A DNA stretch of 5,243 nt, from contig CAMQUV010000097.1 of the NCBI GenBank assembly GCA_947037995.1, positions 1 through 5,243 of the forward strand, in the 5' to 3' direction. This DNA comes from an uncultured Rikenellaceae bacterium. Lineage in GTDB: Bacteria > Bacteroidota > Bacteroidia > Bacteroidales > Rikenellaceae. Below, one piece after another: positions 1 through 5,243 of this stretch; position 1 is the stretch's first letter, and each line of letters opens with the position of its first letter. The notes under the pieces were generated by a model. The model did not search any database, was not told the DNA's origin, and saw nothing but the letters and a program-made list of their open reading frames with translations. The translations under genes and the position numbers were made by a program.

Positions 1-58
1 AAGGGTTGTAAGTATCATAAGTTCGATGATTAATTTAAAGTTAGCGTTTGATTTATTA

Positions 59-88
59 CAAATCTAGCAAAGATTTATGAAAAGACAA
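59..88 (-). promoter_or_regulatory. Possible minus-strand Bacteroidota promoter
   Basis: Read on the minus strand, 66-59 is TAGATTTG, an exact match to the Bacteroidota -7 consensus TAnnTTTG. A TTG at 88-86 lies 19 bases upstream of it, the usual place of the -33 element. Transcription would start near position 52 and run off the left edge. A minus-strand ATG at 18-16 opens a frame that reads M-I-L-T-T-L to the edge without a stop. The short motifs can occur by chance in AT-rich DNA, so this is a tentative call. Confidence 0.3.
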
Positions 89-127
89 GAACATTTACGT
101 GCAAAAACCAAAAAAATAATTCATTTA

Positions 128-159
128 TTTTACTTTATTGTTTTTTTCGCTTATATTTG
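128..159 (+). promoter_or_regulatory. Promoter of the lipoprotein-lpxH operon
   Basis: TATATTTG at 152-159 fits the Bacteroidota -7 box TAnnTTTG exactly. The expected -33 site, 19-20 bases upstream, holds only TTTTA (128-132), a partial match to TTTG. A-rich (102-119) and T-rich (141-147) tracts surround the site and could help polymerase binding. The predicted start near 165 leaves an untranslated leader of about 60 bases before the ATG at 227. Confidence 0.5.
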
Positions 160-226
160 TAAAAGCAATACCCACACTACCACAATTACACCCTAAGACT
201 CAACACAAAACACATAACACTTATAT

Positions 227-1399
227 ATGAAATTACTAACAGCTCTAACACTGACAACCCTAGCATTTATACTCACTTTCGGATGCACCCCCGACAATCA
301 AATTACTATTAACGGACACTTTTTTGGAAAACCAGGGAAGAAAGTTAGCCTCAAAAGACTCAGTCTCAAAGAGGGAACTGTCGAAATTGATACTATAACT
401 ACTAACGAAAAAGGACAATTCAGCTTCAAAGTAACTCCTAGCGACACGACACCAACGTTCTATAACGTCGTGGTAGAGAGCTCGTATGTGCCGATTCTTG
501 CCAAACCAGGCGAAACGCTCGAAATTTCGGCAGTGGGAAATATATACTACAACTACACAGTCGAAGGCTCTAAAGGGTCGAAACTCGTCAAAGAATTCAA
601 TAACCTTGTACGTAATACTTCGCTCAAACTCGACTCTATTATTAAAATCTATGATAGAACTGTTGAGCCACAACGCCAACAACAACTAGGAGTGGAATAC
701 CAACAAGAGTATAACAACCTGAAACGCTCGGCTATCAAATTCATAGTCCAAAATAATTCGTCGCTAGCATCACTGATGCCACTCTATCAACCCTATGACA
801 GAAATAGACAACAGTTTCTTTTTGCCGAAGTGGAAGATTTTGTCTACTTCAAAATGCTCCGAGACTCTTTGCAACAATACTACCCCAACTCACCATACGT
901 GCAATCGCTCGATAATGATGTCAAACAAGTAGAAACGGCACACGTTGAGGCAGCTAAATTTGACTCGCTTATTGAACATAGTATCGCCGAAAATAGGAAA
1001 TATCCTAATATCGTAATGAATAATGCAAAAGGAGAAATGTCCGAACTTGCACAATTTGATGGCGAGGTGACCCTACTGTGCTATACTGCGTCGGAACCAG
1101 TCGAACAAAAAACTGTGAACCAAGAACTACTTAAAGTGTATAACAAATACGAATCCAAAGGGCTCAAAATCTATCAGGTTTTTCTCGATAGGTCGAAGGT
1201 GCAATGGCTAACTACTGTTAGTGCTATGAAAATCCCGTGGACTACGGTCTGTGACGAACTCGGAGCTAATTCTCCGGCTGTTAGAACTTATAATGTGACG
1301 ATAATCCCTTCTAACTTCCTGTTCGATAAAACAGGCGATATGGTGGGCAAAAACCTCTCTCCGAAAGAACTCGACGCAAAACTCTCGTCAATACTATAA
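227..1399 (+). CDS. DUF4369-type lipoprotein with a thioredoxin fold lacking CXXC
   Basis: This 390-residue protein is probably an envelope lipoprotein of the TlpA/AhpC-TSA-like group common in Bacteroidota. The N-terminus has a basic residue, a hydrophobic stretch (residues 3-18) and Cys20 after LTFG, an imperfect lipobox, so lipid attachment at Cys20 is likely. Residues about 25-110 resemble DUF4369, a beta-rich domain (INGHFFGKPGKKVSL, then a DTI...G.F.F pattern). Residues about 115-260 are helical and charged. Residues about 275-390 resemble a thioredoxin fold: a beta strand (VTLLCY), a later W..VCDELG, and YNVTIIPSNFLFDKTG with the typical cis-proline at Pro361. Where redox-active members have WCxxC, this protein has TASEPVEQ, so the catalytic cysteine pair is absent. 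Cys285 and Cys342 remain but are far apart. A disulfide reductase role is therefore doubtful, and a binding or structural role is an inference. The ATG has no clear Shine-Dalgarno sequence. The gene ends 6 bases before lpxH, so the two are probably co-transcribed. Confidence 0.85.
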   Translation: MKLLTALTLTTLAFILTFGCTPDNQITINGHFFGKPGKKVSLKRLSLKEGTVEIDTITTNEKGQFSFKVTPSDTTPTFYNVVVESSYVPILAKPGETLEISAVGNIYYNYTVEGSKGSKLVKEFNNLVRNTSLKLDSIIKIYDRTVEPQRQQQLGVEYQQEYNNLKRSAIKFIVQNNSSLASLMPLYQPYDRNRQQFLFAEVEDFVYFKMLRDSLQQYYPNSPYVQSLDNDVKQVETAHVEAAKFDSLIEHSIAENRKYPNIVMNNAKGEMSELAQFDGEVTLLCYTASEPVEQKTVNQELLKVYNKYESKGLKIYQVFLDRSKVQWLTTVSAMKIPWTTVCDELGANSPAVRTYNVTIIPSNFLFDKTGDMVGKNLSPKELDAKLSSIL

Positions 1400-1405
1400 G
1401 GATTT

Positions 1406-2155
1406 ATGATATATTTTGCTAGCGATATACACCTGGGACTGCAATATAAAGATGTCAAACCCAGACAAAGAGAACTCCTGTTTCTAAAATGGCTCAACTT
1501 TATCGAACCATCCTGCGACGAACTATTCCTTGTGGGGGATGTCTTTGATTTCTGGTTCGAATTCAATAGAGTTGTTCCCAAAGGATTTGTCAGAGTACTT
1601 GCCAAACTTGCGCAAATGACCGACAATGGTATCAAAATACACTTCTTTGGAGGAAATCACGATATGTGGAACCATACTAACTATCTTAACGAAGAACTCG
1701 GACTTATACTCTATAATAAACCTACGCAATTTAACCTCCAAGGCAAAAGAGTGATGATTGCACACGGAGATGGACTTACTAATTATGATACCGCGGGAAG
1801 ACTACTTACAAAATTCTTTCGAAGCAAATTCACGATATTCCTGTTCCAACGTATGATGCACCCAGACTTTGCTGTAAAACTCGGACAAAACTGGTCGAAC
1901 AATAGTAGACACTCCAGAAGCGATGTCAAACACGAATTTAAAGGAACACAAGAACCTCTGGTTAAATGGGCGCAAGAACAAAAAAATTTAGACCCTAACA
2001 TAAACTACTTTATATTAGGACACCTGCACACACCGGCTATTGTGGATATTGATGGCGCGCAAGTTGCGGTGCTCGGAGAATGGATTTCTTCCGAAACCCC
2101 TACATACGGAGTTATGTATGACGGAAAACTTACACTCCACCAATTCCAACCATAA
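1406..2155 (+). CDS. lpxH: UDP-2,3-diacylglucosamine pyrophosphohydrolase (LpxH-type)
   Basis: This 249-residue metallophosphoesterase should hydrolyse UDP-2,3-diacylglucosamine to lipid X and UMP, the fourth step of lipid A synthesis, at the cytoplasmic face of the inner membrane. The calcineurin-like metal motifs are all present in order: DIHLG (Asp7, His9), GDVFDFW (Asp45, Asp48), GGNHD (Asn84, His85, Asp86), AHGDG (His120) and GHLHTP (His206, His208). These match the two-metal site known for LpxH, and the length is close to the family's usual 240-260 residues. Residues about 128-175, rich in Phe, Arg and Lys, correspond to the helical cap that binds acyl chains in known LpxH structures. 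The start at 1406 is supported by AAGG at 1398-1401, overlapping the stop of the upstream gene; this is the clearest Shine-Dalgarno-like site of the four genes and suggests translation following the lipoprotein gene. A terminator follows. A related phosphoesterase with another substrate is possible, but the GDVFDFW motif favours LpxH. Confidence 0.9.
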   Translation: MIYFASDIHLGLQYKDVKPRQRELLFLKWLNFIEPSCDELFLVGDVFDFWFEFNRVVPKGFVRVLAKLAQMTDNGIKIHFFGGNHDMWNHTNYLNEELGLILYNKPTQFNLQGKRVMIAHGDGLTNYDTAGRLLTKFFRSKFTIFLFQRMMHPDFAVKLGQNWSNNSRHSRSDVKHEFKGTQEPLVKWAQEQKNLDPNINYFILGHLHTPAIVDIDGAQVAVLGEWISSETPTYGVMYDGKLTLHQFQP

Positions 2156-2179
2156 AGACTAGGTTCACAAAAATATTAT

Positions 2180-2216
2180 AAAGGCTACACGTGTTAATGT
2201 GTGAGCCTTTTTGTTT
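2180..2216 (+). terminator. Rho-independent terminator after lpxH
   Basis: AAAGGCTACAC (2180-2190) pairs with GTGTGAGCCTTT (2199-2210), with one bulged G at 2203 and an 8-base loop. The 3' arm runs into TTTTTGTTT (2208-2216). It lies 25 bases after the lpxH stop and separates the first operon from htrA. The A-rich 5' side could in principle also allow weak termination from the other strand. Confidence 0.8.
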
Positions 2217-2256
2217 ATATGTGAGTTGCTAATAATATATCTAAGCATCGTTACGT

Positions 2257-2264
2257 TATAGTTG
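2257..2264 (+). promoter_or_regulatory. Weak candidate -7 box for htrA
   Basis: TATAGTTG matches the Bacteroidota -7 box TAnnTTTG at all but one defined base. No TTTG or TTG lies 19-21 bases upstream; the nearest TTG (2226-2228) is 28 bases away. A promoter is expected here because a terminator precedes htrA, and this is the best match in the gap, but the support is thin. Confidence 0.22.
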
Positions 2265-2314
2265 AAACAACACTAATAATAAACAATACAAATAAATTAT
2301 TTTAACAAAAACGT

Positions 2315-3826
2315 ATGAGAACAAAAAACATCATCCTAATCACAGCATTATCCGTTGTGCTATCGGCAGCGGCTTCACTAACGGTAGTTAAACTTACAGC
2401 CAAAAGCAACGCGCCGCAACATAGCGGTACGGCAATGCTTGACGAATCGGCCAACAACTCGTTCCACCTAGCATCGCTCTCCACAACAACACAACTCCCC
2501 GACCTTACGCAGGCGGCACAATCTGGAGTTAAAGCGGTTGTCAATATCGAGAACATACAATCCGTTCAGGTGAGACGCTCGGGCGGTAGAAACCAACAAG
2601 ATATTTTCGACTTTTTCTTTGGCCCTGGTCAACGCCAACAGCCTCAGCAACAACAGCAACAAAGCCCACAAACAAAACAGCGACGTTCGGGCGGCTCTGG
2701 GGTAATTATATCACAAGATGGCTACATTGTCACAAACAACCACGTTATTACAGGCGCCGATGAGATTCGTGTAGTTACACACGACGGCAGGCGCCACGTA
2801 GCAACATTGGTTGGTACAGACCCGGGCACAGATATTGCGCTTTTAAAAATAGAACAAAAAGGGCTATCACCCGTTACATTTGGAAACTCCGACGACCTAA
2901 AACTAGGGCAATGGGTACTAGCCATAGGCAACCCTATGGGGCTCAGCTCAACTGTTACGGCAGGAATTGTGAGTGCAAAGGGTCGTTCATTGGGATACGG
3001 TCAGGGCGGAATGCTCGATATAGAATCTTTCATACAAACTGACGCTGTGGTCAACCCTGGCAACTCTGGGGGTGCATTAGTCACGACCGACGGGAATTTG
3101 GTTGGGATTAACACTATACTAAAATCGAACACGGGGAGTTATATAGGGTATTCATTTGCGGTACCGAGTTCGATAGTACAAAAAGTGGCATCAGATTTGC
3201 GAGAGTACGGGACAGTACAAAGAGCGGTACTTGGGGTTAGTTTCAGTGAAATCAGTCACGATTGGTTAGAGCGATTTGGCAAGGAGTTAAATATCACCGA
3301 AAAAGAGGGTTTATACATAGGTGAGGTAGTTGAAAACTCGGCAGCCGAGGTAGCTGGATTACGAAAAAACGATGTTATCATTGAGATAAATTCCACAAAG
3401 GTTCATAAGAGTGCGGTACTTCAAGAGATGCTTGCGAAATTAAATCCTGGGGACAAAATCAAAATAAAAGTAAAAAGAGACTCTCAAACGAAACTTTTTG
3501 ACGTAACTCTACGTAATAGAGCTGGGAAAGAAGAATTACTCACCAAAGAGTATGTCGATATGAAACAGCTTCTTGGCGCGGAATTTACACCCGCCACGAG
3601 CAACACACTCCAACGCCTACAACTCAAACACGGGCTACAAGTGACAGACATACACCAAAATGGAGTACTAGCCAAAGCGAAAGTCAGACCCGGATTTATC
3701 ATAATAGCTATAAACGAACACTATATCAAAACTGAAACCGACCTCGCTAAGATTAACGACAAAATAGAATCCATCGAAGGAGTTTACCCCGACGGAAAAT
3801 ACATTGTCTACCAAAACCTTAAATAA
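2315..3826 (+). CDS. htrA: HtrA/DegP-family periplasmic serine protease (Do)
   Basis: This 503-residue trypsin-like protease/chaperone should degrade or refold damaged proteins in the periplasm, probably as a trimer-based oligomer. A hydrophobic N-terminal segment (residues 5-27) is a signal peptide or membrane anchor. The protease domain spans about 60-295. The catalytic triad is intact: His143 (TNNHVITGADE), Asp173 (TDIALLKIE) and Ser251 (NPGNSGGALV). Between the first strands is a loop rich in Gln (residues 106-122), in the position of the long LA loop of DegP. PDZ1 spans about 303-400, opening with RAVLG and containing GLYIGEVVENSAAEVAGL. A shorter PDZ2 spans about 410-500, with VRPGFIIIAIN. 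The length is normal for the family. No Shine-Dalgarno sequence is seen; the A-rich leader before ATG is usual for this phylum. No terminator separates it from rpoD, 70 bases downstream, so read-through is possible. I recall the same pairing in Bacteroides but could not verify it here. Residues about 250-388 show reversed G/C strand bias. Confidence 0.95.
   Translation: MRTKNIILITALSVVLSAAASLTVVKLTAKSNAPQHSGTAMLDESANNSFHLASLSTTTQLPDLTQAAQSGVKAVVNIENIQSVQVRRSGGRNQQDIFDFFFGPGQRQQPQQQQQQSPQTKQRRSGGSGVIISQDGYIVTNNHVITGADEIRVVTHDGRRHVATLVGTDPGTDIALLKIEQKGLSPVTFGNSDDLKLGQWVLAIGNPMGLSSTVTAGIVSAKGRSLGYGQGGMLDIESFIQTDAVVNPGNSGGALVTTDGNLVGINTILKSNTGSYIGYSFAVPSSIVQKVASDLREYGTVQRAVLGVSFSEISHDWLERFGKELNITEKEGLYIGEVVENSAAEVAGLRKNDVIIEINSTKVHKSAVLQEMLAKLNPGDKIKIKVKRDSQTKLFDVTLRNRAGKEELLTKEYVDMKQLLGAEFTPATSNTLQRLQLKHGLQVTDIHQNGVLAKAKVRPGFIIIAINEHYIKTETDLAKINDKIESIEGVYPDGKYIVYQNLK
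2630..2680 (+). repeat. CAA/CAG-rich low-complexity tract in htrA
   Basis: This tract encodes residues 106-122 of HtrA, where 11 of 17 residues are Gln, including a run of six (111-116). It falls in the surface LA loop between the N-terminal strand and the catalytic His region. CAA and CAG are mixed, which makes polymerase slippage less likely than in a pure repeat, but length differences between strains would not be surprising. Confidence 0.7.
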
Positions 3827-3896
3827 AACATTTTCAAACCTAATACTGAATATCTATAAAACATTTTTATTTCACTACACACACTAAATATATACT

Positions 3897-4757
3897 ATGC
3901 GTCAATTAAAAATTACAAAATCTATCACAAACCGTGAAAGTGCATCACTCGATAAATACCTCCAAGAGATTGGACGAGAAGAACTTATCACTGTGGAAGA
4001 AGAAGTCGAACTTGCCCAACGTATCCGTAAAGGAGACAAAGAAGCCCTCGAAAAACTTACCAAAGCTAACCTTAGATTTGTAGTCTCTGTTGCAAAACAA
4101 TACCAAAACCAAGGACTTACACTCCCCGACCTTATCAACGAAGGGAACCTAGGACTTATTAAAGCAGCCGAAAAATTTGACGAAACTCGTGGATTCAAAT
4201 TCATATCGTACGCCGTGTGGTGGATTAGACAATCAATACTACAAGCTCTTGCAGAACAGTCTCGTATCGTCAGACTTCCACTCAACCAAGTCGGCTCGCT
4301 CAATAAAATCAATAAAGCATTCGCCAGATTCGAACAAGAAAATGAACGAACTCCATCACCCGAAGAACTAGCACGCATACTTGACCTGCCTAAAGAAAAA
4401 GTAGCCGACACACTTAGAGTCTCTGGTAGACACGTGTCTGTCGATGCTCCATTTGCCGAAGGCGAAGACAATAGCCTGCTTGATGTCCTTGTCAACTCCG
4501 ACTCACCTAACGCAGACAGAGCACTGATAAACGAATCACTTTGCGTCGAAATTGATAGAGCACTATCTACTCTAACCGAACGCGAAAGAGATATAATCAA
4601 ATCATTCTTTGGACTAGGATGCTCCGAAATGACTCTCGAAGAAATAGGAGACGAATTCGACCTTACTAGAGAACGTGTTAGACAAATCAAAGAAAAAGCT
4701 ATTAGAAGACTCCGTAATGGTGCACGTAGCAAACTCCTTAAAGACTATCTCGGGTAA
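3897..4757 (+). CDS. rpoD: Primary sigma factor RpoD (Bacteroidota type)
   Basis: This 286-residue protein is the housekeeping sigma-70 factor that directs RNA polymerase to TTTG/TAnnTTTG promoters. Region 1.2 covers about 13-47 ([16 protein letters not shown]). Region 2 covers about 54-123, with the core-binding helix [19 protein letters not shown] and the melting and -7 recognition helix [15 protein letters not shown]. Region 3 covers about 130-207, with the linker [18 protein letters not shown]. Region 4 covers about 220-275, with helix-turn-helix [20 protein letters not shown]. Region 1.1 and the long non-conserved insert of E. coli RpoD are absent. This is normal for Bacteroidota and so is not a truncation. 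The invariant start [21 protein letters not shown] matches the family as I know it and fixes the ATG at 3897, although no Shine-Dalgarno sequence precedes it. No clear promoter lies in the 70-base gap after htrA, so rpoD may be at least partly transcribed from the htrA promoter. A strong terminator follows. Confidence 0.97.
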   Translation: MRQLKITKSITNRESASLDKYLQEIGREELITVEEEVELAQRIRKGDKEALEKLTKANLRFVVSVAKQYQNQGLTLPDLINEGNLGLIKAAEKFDETRGFKFISYAVWWIRQSILQALAEQSRIVRLPLNQVGSLNKINKAFARFEQENERTPSPEELARILDLPKEKVADTLRVSGRHVSVDAPFAEGEDNSLLDVLVNSDSPNADRALINESLCVEIDRALSTLTERERDIIKSFFGLGCSEMTLEEIGDEFDLTRERVRQIKEKAIRRLRNGARSKLLKDYLG

Positions 4758-4790
4758 TTATAAACCCATTGACAACACACAACAAATGTA

Positions 4791-4832
4791 AAATGCCCCC
4801 TGCTTATCAATAAGTAAGGGGCATTTATTTTT
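4791..4832 (+). terminator. Strong rho-independent terminator after rpoD
   Basis: AAATGCCCC (4791-4799) pairs perfectly with GGGGCATTT (4818-4826). An upper stem CTTA/TAAG (4803-4806 with 4811-4814) closes a TCAA loop, separated by a small mismatch. The 3' arm continues into TTTATTTTTG. The A-rich 5' flank is short, so its main direction is with rpoD. It lies 33 bases after the rpoD stop. Confidence 0.92.
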
Positions 4833-4864
4833 GTCCCAAATCCAACCAACTAACCACAAACTGA

Positions 4865-4880
4865 CACAGGCTTTGACTCA
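4865..4880 (+). repeat. 16-base direct repeat, copy 1
   Basis: CACAGGCTTTGACTCA is repeated exactly at 5225-5240, with starts 360 bases apart. The flanking bases differ (TTAGCC after copy 1, ACC after copy 2), so the identity ends sharply. The pair may mark the borders of one repeat unit, with a second unit beginning at the right edge. Confidence 0.85.
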
Positions 4881-4883
4881 TTA

Positions 4884-4904
4884 GCCATTGTAATATGTAA
4901 TGGC
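4884..4904. repeat. Small inverted repeat leading into the 18-base repeat
   Basis: GCCATT (4884-4889) pairs with AATGGC (4899-4904) around a 9-base AT-rich loop. The right arm is the beginning of the first 18-base repeat. The second 18-base copy lacks a matching GCCATT upstream, so the hairpin is not a conserved part of the unit. Confidence 0.45.
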
Positions 4905-4915
4905 ATAGGCGAAGC
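4898..4915 (+). repeat. 18-base direct repeat, copy 1
   Basis: TAATGGCATAGGCGAAGC is identical to 5013-5030, with starts 115 bases apart. It is followed after 8 bases (4916-4923) by the hairpin at 4924-4990. The same order and the same 8-base spacing are seen after copy 2. Confidence 0.88.
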
Positions 4916-4923
4916 TAAGAATA

Positions 4924-4990
4924 TCGAAGGCCTCCCCCAGCCGGAGATGTTCTATACCTGAATATAGAACAAGCCCCAACAGGCCTTCGA
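4924..4990. repeat. Two-tier hairpin, unit 1
   Basis: The outer stem is TCGAAGGCCT (4924-4933) with AGGCCTTCGA (4981-4990), ten perfect pairs. Inside it, GTTCTATA (4949-4956) pairs with TATAGAAC (4963-4970), eight perfect pairs around a CCTGAA loop. The 5' side between stems is C-rich (CCCCCA at 4934-4939) and the 3' side is AAGCCCCAAC (4971-4980). No T-tract follows on the + strand, so it is not a typical terminator. It could act as structured RNA or as folded single-stranded DNA. Confidence 0.75.
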
Positions 4991-5012
4991 AACCAAAATC
5001 AACCCACTCTAA

Positions 5013-5030
5013 TAATGGCATAGGCGAAGC
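5013..5030 (+). repeat. 18-base direct repeat, copy 2
   Basis: This is the second exact copy of TAATGGCATAGGCGAAGC. The next base differs from copy 1 (C instead of T), giving here GGC-GAA-GCC, which could form a tiny hairpin (5023-5031). After 8 bases (5031-5038) comes the hairpin at 5039-5090. Confidence 0.88.
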
Positions 5031-5038
5031 CTGGAAGC

Positions 5039-5090
5039 CAGCGCCCTCCCCACGGCGCGGCCGAACAAGTCAGCACACACCCGGGCGCTG
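5039..5090. repeat. Two-tier hairpin, unit 2
   Basis: The outer stem is CAGCGCCC (5039-5046) with GGGCGCTG (5083-5090), eight perfect pairs. An inner stem CGGC (5053-5056) pairs with GCCG (5060-5063) around a GCG loop. The 5' internal strand is TCCCCA, and AACAAG follows the inner hairpin. Unit 1 has the same CCTCCCC and GAACAAG words in corresponding places, although its stems have quite different sequences. Confidence 0.65.
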
Positions 5091-5171
5091 CAACCAACAA
5101 ACAAAACCAAGTTTCAGCCCAAACCTGCTAATTTTACTTTGGCAGCTTTCAGCCAGCGAGCCTGACTTCGT

Positions 5172-5184
5172 GTGCTGTTAGCAC
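5172..5184. repeat. Short hairpin GTGCT/AGCAC
   Basis: GTGCT (5172-5176) pairs with AGCAC (5180-5184) around a GTT loop. It lies within the right part of the island. Its function is unknown, and a five-pair stem may occur by chance. Confidence 0.4.
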
Positions 5185-5201
5185 CCTACCCGTGCGGAGG
5201 C

Positions 5202-5220
5202 GAGCAATACTAGATTGCTC
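5202..5220. repeat. Hairpin GAGCAAT/ATTGCTC at the right edge
   Basis: GAGCAAT (5202-5208) pairs perfectly with ATTGCTC (5214-5220) around an ACTAG loop. Only CTTTCC follows, so it is a poor terminator. AGGCGAGC at 5198-5205 resembles AGGCGAAGC of the 18-base repeat with one base missing, so this may be a decayed third unit. It stands 4 bases before the second 16-base repeat. Confidence 0.55.
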
Positions 5221-5243
5221 TTTCCACAGGCTTTGACTCAACC

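Larger units (their letters stand above)
4833..5243. other. Gene-free, GC-rich repeat and hairpin island
   Basis: No convincing coding sequence is visible on either strand. The longest candidate is a minus-strand frame of 46 codons (5021-4881) that overlaps the repeats and resembles no family I know. Composition departs from the genes: in 5031-5100, 48 of 70 bases are G or C, against 21 of 60 in a sample of lpxH (1441-1500). The stretch contains two direct-repeat families and at least five inverted repeats, listed separately. I see no tRNA or rRNA features, no transposase and no regular CRISPR spacing. Confidence 0.7.

Noticed and set aside
1..33. C-terminal tail of a + strand gene, reading KGCKYHKFDD then TAA
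   Set aside because: Ten codons cannot be distinguished from chance, and the minus-strand reading is equally open to the edge.
60..76. Hairpin AAATCT/AGATTT as a terminator of an upstream gene
   Set aside because: The stem is six mostly A-T pairs and is followed by ATGAAAAG rather than a T-tract. It also overlaps the candidate minus-strand promoter.
3821..3872. AAATAAAA/TTTTATTT inverted repeat as a terminator between htrA and rpoD
   Set aside because: It is made only of A-T pairs with a 36-base loop, too weak to terminate transcription.
3902..4732. A 276-codon open frame antisense to rpoD, almost as long as the gene
   Set aside because: The product is a Ser/Arg/Leu-rich sequence without family resemblance. 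The frame stays open because of rpoD's own codon choice and scarcity of Tyr and His. The sense strand is an unmistakable sigma factor.
4881..5021. A minus-strand open frame of 46 codons starting with M-P-L-L-E-W
   Set aside because: It spans the perfect inverted repeats, which explain the sequence better. It has no ribosome binding site and no recognisable family, and the two 18-mers fall in different frames of it.
5202..5225. Rho-independent terminator at the right edge
   Set aside because: The stem is good, but only CTTTCC follows it, and no gene lies upstream within the island.
4865..5243. CRISPR array
   Set aside because: There are only two copies each of two different repeats, at unlike distances (360 and 115), with no regular spacers and no cas genes.
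4865..5243. Integron attC recombination site
   Set aside because: The hairpins suggested it, and ACTCAAC at 5236-5242 fits RYYYAAC, but no paired GTTRRRY site, cassette gene or integrase is seen.

Overview
The window looks like a chromosomal segment of a low-GC member of the Bacteroidota, most likely Bacteroidales. The evidence is a short primary sigma factor of 286 residues without region 1.1, a promoter -7 box of the TAnnTTTG type, weak or absent Shine-Dalgarno sequences before three of the four genes, and a DUF4369/thioredoxin-fold lipoprotein typical of the phylum. All four complete genes lie on the + strand. I place the organism by protein and signal features only; I cannot name the species.

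Layout. Positions 1-226 are AT-rich and intergenic. They hold a good + strand promoter for the first gene and a possible minus-strand promoter for a gene leaving the left edge. Positions 227-2155 form a two-gene operon: a thioredoxin-fold lipoprotein lacking the CXXC motif, then an LpxH-type UDP-2,3-diacylglucosamine pyrophosphohydrolase. A rho-independent terminator at 2180-2216 closes it. Positions 2315-3826 encode an HtrA/DegP periplasmic serine protease with two PDZ domains. Positions 3897-4757 encode the housekeeping sigma factor RpoD, followed by a strong terminator at 4791-4832.

From about 4833 to the right edge I see no convincing gene. This roughly 400-base stretch is locally GC-rich and full of repeats and hairpins. 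A 16-base direct repeat (CACAGGCTTTGACTCA) occurs twice, 360 bases apart. An exact 18-base repeat (TAATGGCATAGGCGAAGC) occurs twice, and each copy is followed after exactly 8 bases by a two-tier hairpin whose stem sequence differs between copies. This is the most unusual part of the window and may be an undescribed family of structured intergenic repeats.

Three of the genes serve the envelope: lipid A synthesis (lpxH), periplasmic protein quality control (htrA) and an exported lipoprotein. RpoD is general transcription machinery. Nothing in the coding part looks like a defence, mobile or biosynthetic system. The secondary points of interest are the missing redox motif in the lipoprotein and a local reversal of G/C strand bias in the middle of htrA.
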